A stretch of 64,000 bases of DNA, from contig JAHBNG010000054.1 of NCBI GenBank assembly GCA_019217005.1, positions 26,838-90,837 on the forward strand, given 5' to 3'. Positions 28,634 through 38,560 of the stretch are shown here, in pieces. The notes beneath the pieces were generated by a model. It saw only the letters and a list, made by a program, of their open reading frames with translations. It did not search any database and was not told the origin of the DNA. This DNA is from Chloroflexi bacterium TSY (GTDB lineage Bacteria; Chloroflexota; Anaerolineae; Caldilineales; Caldilineaceae). Within the stretch, counting starts at the first letter, position 1. The number at the start of each line of letters is the position of its first letter. The position numbers and the translations under genes are program-made.

Positions 28634-28957
28634 GTGAGTGCTGACGATATTATTTGGGCGCCACATAGATATAAGCACTTTGCATCAACCAGATTATCAT
28701 GGGCTGAGATTGTGCATTCTACAACAAGAGGGCCAGCAAAATACTTGCCGAGGACAGACGTTGAAGCATTAGAGCGAGAAGTATGGAGTAATGGAATACC
28801 AACGACAAACGATAGGCCGTGGAGGGTAATGGAGTTTGATCGTATAATCGGTGCCAGTGCGGGCAGTGAGAGCCGGTGGGTACGCGTTGAGCAGAGTAGC
28901 AGCACAATTCATGGACACCCCATCACGCAGCAGCAGTATGAAAGGTTAACCCGATGA
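28634..28957 (+). CDS. Small protein, possible toxin-domain fragment
   Basis: 107 residues, not assigned to a family. The GTG start has GGAG 7 bases upstream. Polar, no membrane segment; contains IIWAPHRYKHFAS, AEIVHSTTRGPAKYLP and ASAGSESRWVRVEQSSSTIHGHP. The size, the histidines and the position just before a small gene overlapping by ATGA suggest the C-terminal toxin domain of a polymorphic toxin cut off from its delivery part. A degraded copy of the partner gene upstream supports this, since such loci often keep extra immunity copies. The toxin activity itself is inferred from context only. Confidence 0.55.
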   Translation: MSADDIIWAPHRYKHFASTRLSWAEIVHSTTRGPAKYLPRTDVEALEREVWSNGIPTTNDRPWRVMEFDRIIGASAGSESRWVRVEQSSSTIHGHPITQQQYERLTR

Positions 28958-29286
28958 CATTAGAAAAGATTTCGGAGAAAATAGATTTTTTGCCAGGCAG
29001 TGTTGTCTACGAAGAGTTAGCCCTTGATAATGAACTGACATTGGCTGACCAAGTCGACCGCCTGAACGAAGATCTGCTGCAAGTAGAATTCCCAGGCAAG
29101 GTGCTGCTGGATTTGGGTTGGTATCCTGCATTCAGCAACCAAGGTCAGTTTCAAGTATACGTGGTTCGTGACGCAAACTGGGACGAACCTCTCTTTTATG
29201 CAGAGGTAGCAAGTTTGGACGTACTCTATTCGGTCTTGGAGGCAGCACGGCGAACGGCAGCGGAAGCTGCCATGGTCGCTGTCTAG
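28954..29286 (+). CDS. Small acidic protein, possible immunity partner
   Basis: 110 residues, acidic, soluble, starting within the stop of the preceding gene (ATGA overlap), which implies translational coupling. Sequence features are ADQVDRLNEDLLQVEFPGKVLLDLGWYP and FQVYVVRDANWDEPLFYAEVASLDVLYSVLEAA. A mutated duplicate of its second half lies about 770 bp upstream. Acidic proteins of this size paired with a small basic partner are common immunity proteins. No recognised family. Confidence 0.6.
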   Translation: MTLEKISEKIDFLPGSVVYEELALDNELTLADQVDRLNEDLLQVEFPGKVLLDLGWYPAFSNQGQFQVYVVRDANWDEPLFYAEVASLDVLYSVLEAARRTAAEAAMVAV

Positions 29287-29447
29287 TATCGACAACAGAT
29301 AGCCGGAAATGCTCCCTCTGACACATGCTCCAAGATGAGACGAATCTGCTCTTGTTCATTCCCCTCGCTGCGCATTGACCTCATCAAGCAGCGCCTGTGG
29401 CTATGGCAAGTCGGGATGGTTGAGTTCGGTGGCGAGGATATTGCCCT

Positions 29448-30692
29448 CTATACTCCTTCAATCACCTCCAAACAACGATCAATCTCATCGGTCGTATTAT
29501 AGTGAACCAATCCAATCCGCAGCAATCCGCCACTCATCTCTACGCCCAGTCGTTCGGTGAGACGCATTGCATAAAAATTCCCATTCCAAGCATTGATATT
29601 TTCGGCAGCCAACGCAGCAGCAAGTTGGGCAGGTGTCGTTCCTTGCTTACGGATCGAAACCGTTGCCACGCGCTGACTGAGCGTGTGCTTTTCGCTTAAG
29701 CCATAGATGCGCACACGGGGAATCCCCGTTAAACCACGCATCAAGCGATCGATGAGCGACTGTTCATAGTCAAAGATGACGGGCCATGCGGCCTGTAGCT
29801 TTGCGCGGCGACTCGTGGTGGGAGATGCACCTCCATACGAGGCCCCTATATCGGCAAGGTAGTTGATGGCCGCCGCTGTCCCAGCCAATCCCTCGTGGTT
29901 CTTGGTCCCCGTCTCCCAACGGCCTGGAGACTCATCACTCGCAGTGGCCGCTTGATATTTGCGCAATCGATTCATGTGGGTGCGCTTGCCATAAAGCAGA
30001 CCCACATGGGGACCAAAAAATTTGTAAGCGCTACAAGCCAAAAAGTCGCAATCCAATTCTTTTACATTGATCAGCCCATGCGGAGCATATTGAACAGCAT
30101 CGATAAAAGTTAATGCATCGTTAAGAGAGGCCCAATTGATAATTGTCTTGATGTCATTGATTGTGCCTGTTGCGTTGCTCGAATAGCCAACCGCAACAAG
30201 CTTGGTTCGTGGATTGATCTTGGCCTGCATGTCGTCCATGTCGAGCGTACCGGTTTCGACATCGATATCCACCATTTGTAGGGTAGCGCCACGATCTTCG
30301 GCTAAGAGTATCCAGGGACTGATATTGGCCTCGTGATCAAGACGTGTGACCACGATCTCATCTTGGGGGTTGATTTCTGCAGCCAGTGCTTGACTAACCT
30401 GAAAGGTCAGGCTGGTCATATTATTGCCAAAGACCACTTCATCGACTTCCGCCCCCAAAAAATCGGCCGCGGCCTGACGAGCCTCTCGAATTGTTTCGTC
30501 CGATCGGAGCGATGTTTCAAATGGGCCTCCCGTATTGGCATTGCTACGGATCATATAATCTGTCATGGCGTCGATCACGCGCTGGGGAACCTGGGTGCCG
30601 CCAGGATTATCAAAGAAAATTGCTTGTCGACCGTTGAATAATTCGCGCAGAGCTGGAAAATGTCTGCGTAGCGCATATGCGTCAAGGACCAT
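29448..30692 (-). CDS. Class V aminotransferase, cysteine desulfurase-like
   Basis: PLP enzyme of fold type I resembling the cysteine-desulfurase-like group with the N-terminal signature FFDNPGGTQVPQRVIDAM. The PLP lysine is in CSAYKFFGPHVG; TRLDHEANISPW holds the conserved histidine and NATGTINDIKTI the cofactor-binding loop. The glycine-rich ETGTKNHEGLAGTAAAI is as expected. 414 residues is full length. There is no clear catalytic cysteine loop of SufS/IscS, so sulfur transfer should not be assumed. It begins 23 bases after the stop of sppA and is probably in the same operon. Confidence 0.88.
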   Translation of the reverse strand: MVLDAYALRRHFPALRELFNGRQAIFFDNPGGTQVPQRVIDAMTDYMIRSNANTGGPFETSLRSDETIREARQAAADFLGAEVDEVVFGNNMTSLTFQVSQALAAEINPQDEIVVTRLDHEANISPWILLAEDRGATLQMVDIDVETGTLDMDDMQAKINPRTKLVAVGYSSNATGTINDIKTIINWASLNDALTFIDAVQYAPHGLINVKELDCDFLACSAYKFFGPHVGLLYGKRTHMNRLRKYQAATASDESPGRWETGTKNHEGLAGTAAAINYLADIGASYGGASPTTSRRAKLQAAWPVIFDYEQSLIDRLMRGLTGIPRVRIYGLSEKHTLSQRVATVSIRKQGTTPAQLAAALAAENINAWNGNFYAMRLTERLGVEMSGGLLRIGLVHYNTTDEIDRCLEVIEGV

Positions 30693-30715
30693 GTTTTCAA
30701 ATGCTCCAATAGAAC

Positions 30716-32548
30716 CTAATCAATCTTTGGCAACCACTCGGCGATCATCCAAAAGCGCTCACGCCCCAAGAGAGTCTGAAGGTTTCCCGATAGTAACTGA
30801 ATGGTCAGATCGCTAAGTTCTTGAAAACTCTTCAGGCGCAGTTCCTCGCTCATTTCTTCGAATGGAGTTGCCACTTTGTGGACTTTGGGGGGATGGATAT
30901 TGACAATACGCGGTGGGCGGTCGGGTGGCAATTCGGCGAATTCGCAGGCTGCCTCAAATGCAACGTGAATACCGCCTAATTGATCGACGAGTCCATTTTC
31001 CACACCTTGGGTAGCTGTCCAGACTCGGCCATTGCAGATTTCGTCGAGATTCTCATAATCAAGTGAACGACCCTCAGCCACGCGCAACTTGAATTCGTGG
31101 TAGATATGCTCAATACTTCGTTGCATATGACGCGTCTGTTCAGTTGTCCAACAATTGGCGTCGCTTAGCAGACCCGCATTCGCACCACGCTCAATGATTT
31201 CGCGATTGGCTCCAATCTTTCCATAAGTCTTCTTGGTTACGGGCTTCATGCTAAAGACACCTATGCTGCCTGTGACGGTTGCAGATTGTGCAATGATCTT
31301 GCGACCGGGCGCAGAGATGTAATAACCGCCGCTGGCTGCAACACCGTCCATAAAGACAACAAGCGGCTTTTCTCGGTCCAATAGCGTCAGTTCGCGCCAG
31401 ATCAGATCACTGGCCAATGCGGAACCGCCAGGTGAATCAACATGGAGAACAACCGCATCGATCATCGGATCTTCCCTGGCTGCTCGGATCTGCTGTTGAA
31501 CCGTGCTGCTACCCATGGTTTGGCTACCAAACAGGGGCAGGGGCAGGGGCGAACTACGGCTTTTTCCCATCATGATCGCCCCCCCAACGCTGATGACGCC
31601 TACTGTACCGGAGAAAGGACCGCGCGCATACCGAAAGAGAAGTCGACGGGCCCGATCATATGACTTGAGAACGGCTGGTTTGTCTGTGTCAGCGAGCAGA
31701 GAAGCCAATTCATCTTCGTAGGCCAGACCATCAATTAGGTCAGCGTTCATTGCCGCTTCTGCCAAGAGCGGCGCCTCATCAATCAAGGTACGGACTTGCT
31801 CAACCGTCAGTTTACGCCCATTTGCGATTGTTTGTGTAATTGTCTCATAAATGCTATCGAGCAACCAGCTAATTTGGGCGCGGCTTTCTTCGCTCATGGA
31901 TGAACGGGTAAACTGATCACCGCCGCTTTTCCAAGGAGCAATTTTGACCAGATCAAACTCAATCCCCAAATAGGCAAGTGAATCTTTGAAAAAGCTCGGT
32001 TCTGAGCGCAGTCCCGTCACTGGCCACTCACTTTGGGGAGCCATATAAATGCTGTCGGCCCCTGTGGCGGCCAAATAACCCGCTGTACCACATGATTCAA
32101 TATAGACAATCACGCGTTTGGGTTGTTGGATCCGTACGCTCCTTACCGCTCTGCGTCGTTCTTGATCTCGCTGTCGGAGTCGTTCGAACAGCCCAAGCAT
32201 ACTTTGCGCTTGAGAGAGCGTCATCGTTGGCGATTTGAAAAGGAGGATGACGCCTTTTACTTGTGGATCGCCAGCAATTTTCTGTAGAGCCTCATCTAGC
32301 GATTCTAGACTAATGGGCGGTCTACGGAACGGTACAAAACCTGCCCACCAAGGCATCTGTGGATCCCGTTCCTCAATTGCACCATCTAACTCTATAATGA
32401 TGTAATCTGGAATTTGTTTGCGACGTAGAGAGCGATAGCCATTGGCAATTGCGCAGATAAACGTGCGCCACCTGAGCGCCAGTCGTGTGCCAAGGCCAAC
32501 TTTCTGAGGTTTTACCTTCCGCAGTTGTCTGTTTTCTGTCTCATTCAT
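30716..32548 (-). CDS. sppA: Signal peptide peptidase SppA, 67-kDa type
   Basis: Serine/lysine-dyad protease that degrades cleaved signal peptides. Two ClpP-like halves are visible, as in the long E. coli-type enzyme. The general base lysine is K207 (IAPWKSGGDQF) in the first half, and the nucleophile is S406 (MDGVAASGGYYIS) in the second half; VVLHVDSPGGSALAS forms the binding strand. The N-terminus is basic (NRQLRKVKPQKVG) but lacks a clear membrane helix, unlike E. coli SppA, so membrane attachment is unclear. It is the first gene of a two-gene unit with the class V aminotransferase. Confidence 0.93.
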   Translation of the reverse strand: MNETENRQLRKVKPQKVGLGTRLALRWRTFICAIANGYRSLRRKQIPDYIIIELDGAIEERDPQMPWWAGFVPFRRPPISLESLDEALQKIAGDPQVKGVILLFKSPTMTLSQAQSMLGLFERLRQRDQERRRAVRSVRIQQPKRVIVYIESCGTAGYLAATGADSIYMAPQSEWPVTGLRSEPSFFKDSLAYLGIEFDLVKIAPWKSGGDQFTRSSMSEESRAQISWLLDSIYETITQTIANGRKLTVEQVRTLIDEAPLLAEAAMNADLIDGLAYEDELASLLADTDKPAVLKSYDRARRLLFRYARGPFSGTVGVISVGGAIMMGKSRSSPLPLPLFGSQTMGSSTVQQQIRAAREDPMIDAVVLHVDSPGGSALASDLIWRELTLLDREKPLVVFMDGVAASGGYYISAPGRKIIAQSATVTGSIGVFSMKPVTKKTYGKIGANREIIERGANAGLLSDANCWTTEQTRHMQRSIEHIYHEFKLRVAEGRSLDYENLDEICNGRVWTATQGVENGLVDQLGGIHVAFEAACEFAELPPDRPPRIVNIHPPKVHKVATPFEEMSEELRLKSFQELSDLTIQLLSGNLQTLLGRERFWMIAEWLPKID

Positions 32549-32575
32549 GTGGGATTATTAATAGCTACATCATTG

Positions 32576-32627
32576 AAACTTCGGACAATTTTCTCTCGCC
32601 AGCAAACGAGCCGATTGTCCGAAGTTT
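32576..32627. repeat. Inverted repeat with 14-bp arms
   Basis: AAACTTCGGACAAT (32576-32589) and ATTGTCCGAAGTTT (32614-32627). The design resembles 47763-47828, which shares the AAACTTCG outer arm. Sits just upstream of sppA. Confidence 0.65.
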
Positions 32628-32810
32628 AAGTGGCGTCTCTTTAGGAACGGGAATTTAATAACTTGTACAGTGTGTGCGAGATTAGAGATTACAAGGGCCG
32701 AATCTCTCTATCTCTACTCTCACAATCTCCAAATGTCCAAGTTATTTTCGGCTCATTCCTTAATGACTCATGGAACGATGGTTCATCTAAATGAACCCAA
32801 AAAAGTATTT

Positions 32811-32871
32811 GGACACGGATTGATCGGATATTCAGGATTTTACCCGTGTGTATCTGTGAAAATCCGTGTCC
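32811..32871. repeat. Palindromic repeat with GGACACGGAT ends (copy 2)
   Basis: Outer arms GGACACGGAT and ATCCGTGTCC as at 24085-24155. The remaining sequence from 32549 to 33188 has no convincing gene. Confidence 0.7.
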
Positions 32872-33188
32872 CATTTGTGAAGATTTTCTAGTATTTACCT
32901 ATAACTTGGCGCAAAGTATAGGCGATACGAGAGACCCTGTCAACAGATTGCTTGTGTGATAGGCACAACGATGAAATTAAGCCACCCAAACCAGTATTTC
33001 AAATTCTTGACCTACTTCTTGTACAATCATTGTAATAAGATCGCTCAGGAATTCCATACATAAAAAAGCTTTCAGCTAATCAGCCGTCAGCTAGGTCGAA
33101 GCGACCACTTCGTGTTTGGTTACAGATGCGTAGCATCCACAGCCAGAATCTGGTTCCATCTAGTGGCTGATTTTATACTTTCCTATAC

Positions 33189-35344
33189 TCAGTAGATCCA
33201 AATTCTCGCGGAGAAGGCGTTCTCTATTACACGCAGTAGGCCAAAAAAGGGGTAAAATAGCCCTAGGAGGCCAAAATGAACCAAGAATTTAGCGCCGCAG
33301 TAACAGGATTCTGTGCCCATGTGAGAATGCTTTCTCCGCAAAGCGAAACTGTAAAACATTACGAAAGTGACCTAAATCAATTTGGCCAGGTGATAGAAAA
33401 AAGGCCAAGAGAGATAGGTCGCCAAGAGATAACGACGTTTGTAACGGCGCAACTCGAAGCGGGGATGAGCAGTGCGACGGTCAATCGCAGAGTGGCAACG
33501 TTGAGCCGATTTTTCGACTACTTGGCGGATGAGGCAGAAGACGAAAGCTGGTCAAACCCGGTGGTGTGGCGTCTACACCGACTGGATACAGGTTGCCATC
33601 TTCCCAGAGATATAGCGGAACGCATCGTCCGCCAGTTATGGGGGGAGCGTGAGTCAAGGTCAGATAAGAGACCAAGTGATGTTGGCCTTGATGCTCGACG
33701 TTGGCCTGCGGGTGGGCGAAGTGTCGAAACTAGAGATGGGCGATATTGAAGCTGCCATAAATCCGGACGAACTGTGGTCACTGCGCGTACGCGGCAAAGG
33801 GAACAAAGAGCGTCGAGTCTGGTTGACGCCAGAAACCACAGCGCTGTTGGTGAGCTATATGGATGAGCGTCCTGATGCAGTCGATAGCCATCTGTTTCTG
33901 ACTCGTCGTCACAAAGGCATCAGTGTCCGCGGAATCCAGGAGCGCCTCGATTATTACCGTCAGCAAGCCGGACTCTCCGAGAACGAGGTCTCCTGTCATC
34001 GCCTGCGCCATACCTTCGCCAGACGAATGGCAGAGTCGCGTATGCCACTGCCTAGTCTCTCTCATTGGTTGGGTCACAGTCAATTGAAAACGACCCAGAT
34101 TTACATCGATGGTGCCAATCCTGATATGCGAGCCGACTATGAAGCTGCTATGGAGCAGTTGTCTCGCCAAGCCGCATGCTCGGATATTGAAGGAACGACA
34201 TCTGCAATAGAGACAGAGAATACTGTGCCTTCTGAACATCGCACAGTGGAGCCAGCTGTTGGCATCTGTTTGTCTGCTGATGAGATCCGTCAACGTCTCA
34301 CCTCATTGCCGCTCTGGCTTCATCAACCCATCATCTCATTACTTCTCCACCAGCAATTACGCTGGAAAGCCCTCTATCGGCGGGAACGAGCCCTTCAGTG
34401 GCTTGGCGAACTCCAACGCGGTTGGCAATGGATGCTCGACCAGCGCATGCTCTCCAGCTTATCCGAACTAAGACGGCGCGATCTCCAAGACTACATCACC
34501 CACCTATGTGACTTAGAGTATTCCGTCCATACCATCAATCATTTTATTTGTACCCTCAAGTGTTTTCTGCATTTTGCTGAAGAATGTGGCCAGTCGATCG
34601 CTCCGGCTTTATATCGCATTCAACGTCTCAAACGACCCACTACCTTACCTCGTCCGTTGCGCCAGCATGAATTTGCTCAACTTGAACAGTTCGTCTTAAA
34701 CTCAACGGCTCAGAGCCTTTCTCCTTCCGACCTCCTTGACCGTGCTTGGTTTCTTATTCTGGTTGATGCTGGGCTACGTATGGGCGAAGTGCAAGCTCTG
34801 CTCGTTCGAGATGCCAAATCCCATCGTGACCGTCGGTTGCCTGTTACCCAACGCACTGCTCTTGCCATCGATGCCCATCTGCAACATCGCACCGATGACC
34901 TGGCTACTCATTCCCCGCTTTTACTACGCGATGGCTTACCTCTTCGAGCCAATTATGTGCGCAACCATCTTCATGCCTTTGCCGCCCAAGCTAACTTAGA
35001 GGGCGTCACTCCTCATCGCTTGCGCCATACCTTTGCCACCCGTTTGCTCAACAGTGGCCTTATGCCCATCACTACCTTGCAGAAACTCATGGGGCACACT
35101 CATATCGATACCACCATGCTTTATGCACAGCTCTACGATGAAACCATTCAGCAGCATTATTTAGCCGCTATGGCTTCACATTCTGTTTACGCTATCCCTG
35201 AACCTGACCCCGCTATTTGGGGTCCCACTTTGGAGAATGCCTTTGAATCAACTTTTCAACAGCAACCACTTTAACTTTTATGTCTACTGCGTGTAATCTC
35301 TAATGCTACCTCTGCGGATAAAAGGCACATTTTGGATCTACTGA
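33189..35344 (+). mobile_element. Tyrosine-recombinase mobile element with inverted ends
   Basis: The outer inverted ends TCAGTAGATCCAAA (33189-33202) and TTTGGATCTACTGA (35331-35344) match perfectly over 14 bp. Inner inverted blocks ATTACACGCAGTAG (33226-33239) and CTACTGCGTGTAAT (35284-35297) also match perfectly. The single gene between them encodes two joined tyrosine recombinases. Inner blocks may be recombinase binding sites. No obvious direct repeat at the flanks. The right end abuts the DUF58 gene, about 20 bp before its ATG. Confidence 0.75.
33276..35274 (+). pseudogene. Tandem double tyrosine recombinase, one frameshift
   Basis: Two complete phage-integrase catalytic domains in one frame. 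Domain 1 has GLRVGEVSKL, HRLRHTFARR, WLGHSQLKTTQIYI; domain 2 has GLRMGEVQALL, HRLRHTFATR, LMGHTHIDTTMLYAQL. Both therefore keep the Arg, HxxR, His and Tyr residues needed for cleavage. Each is preceded by a SAM-like DNA-binding region. The first 125 or so residues (MNQEFSAAVTGFCAHVRML...) are in another frame; the shift falls in the G6 run at 33640-33645, where ...VRQLWG can pass to SVSQGQIRDQ. Repaired, the protein would be about 665 residues. This may be a recent mutation, programmed slippage or a sequence error. ATG 33276 has TAGGAGG upstream. Confidence 0.82.
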
Positions 35345-35364
35345 TACTAAAAAAATTAGATCGT

Positions 35365-36546
35365 ATGCACAGCATCTTTTGGGCTTTACTCGTTCTTGCA
35401 CTCGTCGCAACCCTCCTACGTATGGATTGGGTTTACTACCTTGTTTATGTTGTAGGCGGTATTTGGGTCGTGAGTCATTGGTGGGTTCGCCGTTGTTTCC
35501 AGCTCGTGGACATTGAACGGGACATTGCACTTCATGCTTTCCCTGGCGAGACGATCCTAGGACGGATCAAGATGCGCAACCGTAGTTGGTTTCCCATGCC
35601 GTGGGTGCATGTACAAGAGTCTGTCCCCTTTGAGCTACAAGAGCAGAACAGTTATCGAACTGTCTTGACCGTTGGCGGTCGTGCGAACAATGAATACCCA
35701 TACCGGCTGCGCTGTAACAAGCGCGGTTATTTTCCGGTTGGTCCGCTGCGTTTGCAGACTGGTGATCTCTTCGGCTTTGTCAGCAGCGCATGGCAGGAAG
35801 GAAGCCAACCCTATGTCACAGTCTATCCTCGTGTTATCGCCCTGGAAAAGCTAGGATTGCCGAGCCGCTCACCGTTTGGTACGCTGAGTAGTCGACGGCA
35901 GATCTTTGAAGACCCGGCCCGTGTGGCAGGAGTGCGTGACTATGAATCAGGCGATAGTTTACGCAGCATCCACTGGAAGGCCACGGCGCGCGAAGATTCA
36001 CTTCAGGTCAAAAAACTTCAGCCAGCCATTGCTCTCGACGTAACGATTATTTTGGATCTCAACAGGAAGGCTTATCCAATACTCGGTGCCATTGGCTATA
36101 GCGAGTGGGCGATTACGGCTGCTGCATCGGTTGCCAGCCACATGATTATACAGCAGCGCCAACAAGTTGGATTGTTGACCAACGGCAAAGATTCGATTAG
36201 CGAAGAACTGCCACCAGCGATTCCGTCTCGTGCAGGGCGTGGTCATCTGATGAGCATCTTAAGCCAGTTGGCTCGCATACAATTGCATGAACTCGATACG
36301 ACATTATCAGAATGGATCCCAGGTCAATTGACCAACCTGGAATGGGGGACAACCCTTGTTGTTGTTGCGCCCACTCTCGACGAACAGGCTCTCTGGGCCC
36401 TACACAACGCTTACCGCCGTGGTTCAAATGTTGTTGCGCTGCTTTGCGCGCCAGAGAATGAGCTGGACTTGATTCAGGCACAGGGCAAACAGCTCGGTAT
36501 CCTGGTTCACAAAACGGTTTGGGAGCAAGATTTACATACTGTATAA
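35365..36546 (+). CDS. DUF58 domain protein
   Basis: Two N-terminal membrane helices (FWALLVLALVATLLRMDWVYYLVYVVGGIWVV), a beta domain with YPYRLRCNKRGYFPVGPLRLQTGDLFGF, and the DUF58 core VAGVRDYESGDSLRSIHWKATARE followed by a von Willebrand A-like fold (VTIILDLNR). Such proteins normally occur with MoxR AAA ATPases and transglutaminase/DUF4129 proteins. Here DUF4129 follows but MoxR is missing. The ATG at 35365 is chosen because the open frame before it is the end of the recombinase element; ribosome-binding sequence is poor. The insertion probably replaced the native leader. Confidence 0.86.
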   Translation: MHSIFWALLVLALVATLLRMDWVYYLVYVVGGIWVVSHWWVRRCFQLVDIERDIALHAFPGETILGRIKMRNRSWFPMPWVHVQESVPFELQEQNSYRTVLTVGGRANNEYPYRLRCNKRGYFPVGPLRLQTGDLFGFVSSAWQEGSQPYVTVYPRVIALEKLGLPSRSPFGTLSSRRQIFEDPARVAGVRDYESGDSLRSIHWKATAREDSLQVKKLQPAIALDVTIILDLNRKAYPILGAIGYSEWAITAAASVASHMIIQQRQQVGLLTNGKDSISEELPPAIPSRAGRGHLMSILSQLARIQLHELDTTLSEWIPGQLTNLEWGTTLVVVAPTLDEQALWALHNAYRRGSNVVALLCAPENELDLIQAQGKQLGILVHKTVWEQDLHTV

Positions 36547-36618
36547 TTATCACGTGCAATCGAAGAGATCCGCCGTTGGTCATCGTTGCGTCCAGATGGC
36601 AAAGTTTATTCGTTGGTG

Positions 36619-36670
36619 ATGCTGAACAAACAAGCTGTTTGTTCTACAATTCGACGAAACGATGACCAAG
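36619..36670 (+). repeat. 52-bp dispersed repeat (copy 2)
   Basis: Counterpart of 1901-1952; lies about 50 bp before the DUF4129 gene start. Confidence 0.5.
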
Positions 36671-36721
36671 ACCAAGAAATTCTAAGAAGAAATCCGAACC
36701 TGGACGAGAAGGAATATTTCG

Positions 36722-38500
36722 TTGCTTGAACAAAAATTTACAACATCGCCAACCGAATTCCAGCCTGCAATTGATGATGCCGAGAATGAACTTGGTTGGG
36801 TCTATTATGATCGTTCTTGGATTCGTTCTTTGTTGCGTCCATTTCTCATTGCTGTCCTGGCAGTTTGTATTACGGTTGCATTCCTTGCCTTTCTGCGCCA
36901 TATCATTTCCGACATTCCACCAGCCTACACAGCGAGTAGCATCTTTCTGGGTGTCTGCGCGGCACTCTTAGGATCCTTTTCGACAACATGGCTGGCTCAG
37001 CCAGGTCAGCGGGCCCGGCGCAATACAGGCATTCGCGCAGCTGAAATTTTACTGCTGCTTCTACTCGTTCGCCTGACATCGTGGATCACCGTCGGTAATT
37101 GGCCTACATTGATGAATTTCATTACACGTCCGGTCGAGTCATTAATGGATGGTGCTTTTATTCTCGGTGCCTTTATCGTCAGCCTGTCGTGGGTGCTAGC
37201 GACAACCCTAACGGGCGATCTACTTCGGATGGGACTACAACCCGATGAGATTTATGCTGCTGAACTCCGCAACAGTGGGACTCGGAATAGTGACGGAGAC
37301 CAGACGCCGCCAAACTATACCGATCGTCGAGGTGTCTTAAACGGCTTTATCGCTCGCTGGGTCGCAGGAGGCGTCTTTCTGGTTTTGTTGGCGGGCGGGA
37401 CTCGGTTAGGTCAAGCCGAAAATGGTTTTTTTGCATTAACCCAACAGAATATTGCGCCAGCCGTCATTACCGCAAACGTCGTTTACTTTCTCACTGGCCT
37501 CATTTTGTTGAGCACGGGGCAACTCGCCGTGTTGCGCTCGCGTTGGACCCTAGAGCGTGTCCCTAGTGCCCCGAATGTGTTGCGCAACTGGCCACTCTAT
37601 ACGCTCTTGTTCATTGTCGGAATCGGCATCTTGGCCATGCTGATGCCGTTTGGTGGTACCTTCTATCTTGCGCAAATCATCAAAACCATCGTTGCCACGA
37701 TCTATATGATCGTAACGACTGTTTTTCAGATCTTCGCAAGCATTTTTTTTATTCTTATGTCTCTCTTTAGTGGAGAACCTGTCGAAGAAGAGCCGCCTCC
37801 GCCACCAACCTTGGAGCCGCCTCCGCTTTTCCCCGAAGCGACAGAAACTGCCTCGAATGTACCACCGTGGCTTGGTGGCTCGATTTTCTGGGTGATTACG
37901 GCCCTCTTGCTCGGCTATGCGGCCTATATTTACTTCAGCGGTCGGGGTGTAAATTTCTCTTGGCTCAAGACGCTCTTGGCAACGTTACGCGCGCGCTGGT
38001 TAGAGCTATGGGGTGCGTATACTGAGTGGCAAGAGACGCGGGTGCGGGGTGATAAAGCAACGGGGCTTGCCAATGTTCCCTTCGTTGGCGAACTGACCTC
38101 CTGGCTGCGCCTACGCAATTTAGAACCAGACCAGCAGGTGCGTTACTTTTACTTGACTACGCTGCACCGAGCACAAAAAGCTGGTATCCCGCGTTATCGT
38201 TCCGAAACGCCAGCCCAATATGCGCCACGGCTTCTTCAACAACTCAGGGAGCGGTTATTAGAGAACGCCCCTCAGGCAAAGGACGATGGATCAAAGGGAA
38301 ATACGCAGGATAGCGAGCTAATACTTTCTGAGGAGACACGCCTGCTGGCTCAGGAATTAGAACGAGACGACGCAATCCATGAACTGACTGATGCATTCGT
38401 GCAGGTTCGTTACGCTGGGCAATCAACAACCGAAGAGCAGATCCCTTATTTGAAACGGTTATGGGAACGCATCAAACGGCGTTTGCGGTTTCGAGTCTAG
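36722..38500 (+). CDS. DUF4129-domain multi-pass membrane protein
   Basis: 592 residues with about eight predicted membrane helices between 38 and 410, among them FLIAVLAVCITVAFLAFL and ILLLLLLVRLTSWITV. A proline-rich loop (EEEPPPPPTLEPPP) is followed by a last helix and a cytoplasmic C-terminal DUF4129 segment (VRYFYLTTLHRAQKAGIPRYRSETPAQYAPRL...ELTDAFVQVRYAGQ). The same C-terminal domain ends many transglutaminase-like membrane proteins, but the transglutaminase domain itself is absent. TTG start with AAGGAAT upstream. Follows DUF58 after 175 bp and is likely its functional partner in an envelope process. Confidence 0.83.
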   Translation: MLEQKFTTSPTEFQPAIDDAENELGWVYYDRSWIRSLLRPFLIAVLAVCITVAFLAFLRHIISDIPPAYTASSIFLGVCAALLGSFSTTWLAQPGQRARRNTGIRAAEILLLLLLVRLTSWITVGNWPTLMNFITRPVESLMDGAFILGAFIVSLSWVLATTLTGDLLRMGLQPDEIYAAELRNSGTRNSDGDQTPPNYTDRRGVLNGFIARWVAGGVFLVLLAGGTRLGQAENGFFALTQQNIAPAVITANVVYFLTGLILLSTGQLAVLRSRWTLERVPSAPNVLRNWPLYTLLFIVGIGILAMLMPFGGTFYLAQIIKTIVATIYMIVTTVFQIFASIFFILMSLFSGEPVEEEPPPPPTLEPPPLFPEATETASNVPPWLGGSIFWVITALLLGYAAYIYFSGRGVNFSWLKTLLATLRARWLELWGAYTEWQETRVRGDKATGLANVPFVGELTSWLRLRNLEPDQQVRYFYLTTLHRAQKAGIPRYRSETPAQYAPRLLQQLRERLLENAPQAKDDGSKGNTQDSELILSEETRLLAQELERDDAIHELTDAFVQVRYAGQSTTEEQIPYLKRLWERIKRRLRFRV

Positions 38501-38560
38501 GCGCTTCGCGCCGACCGCCTGTATAATTGCAGGCGCAAACAACGAGGAGCTTTTGATCGA

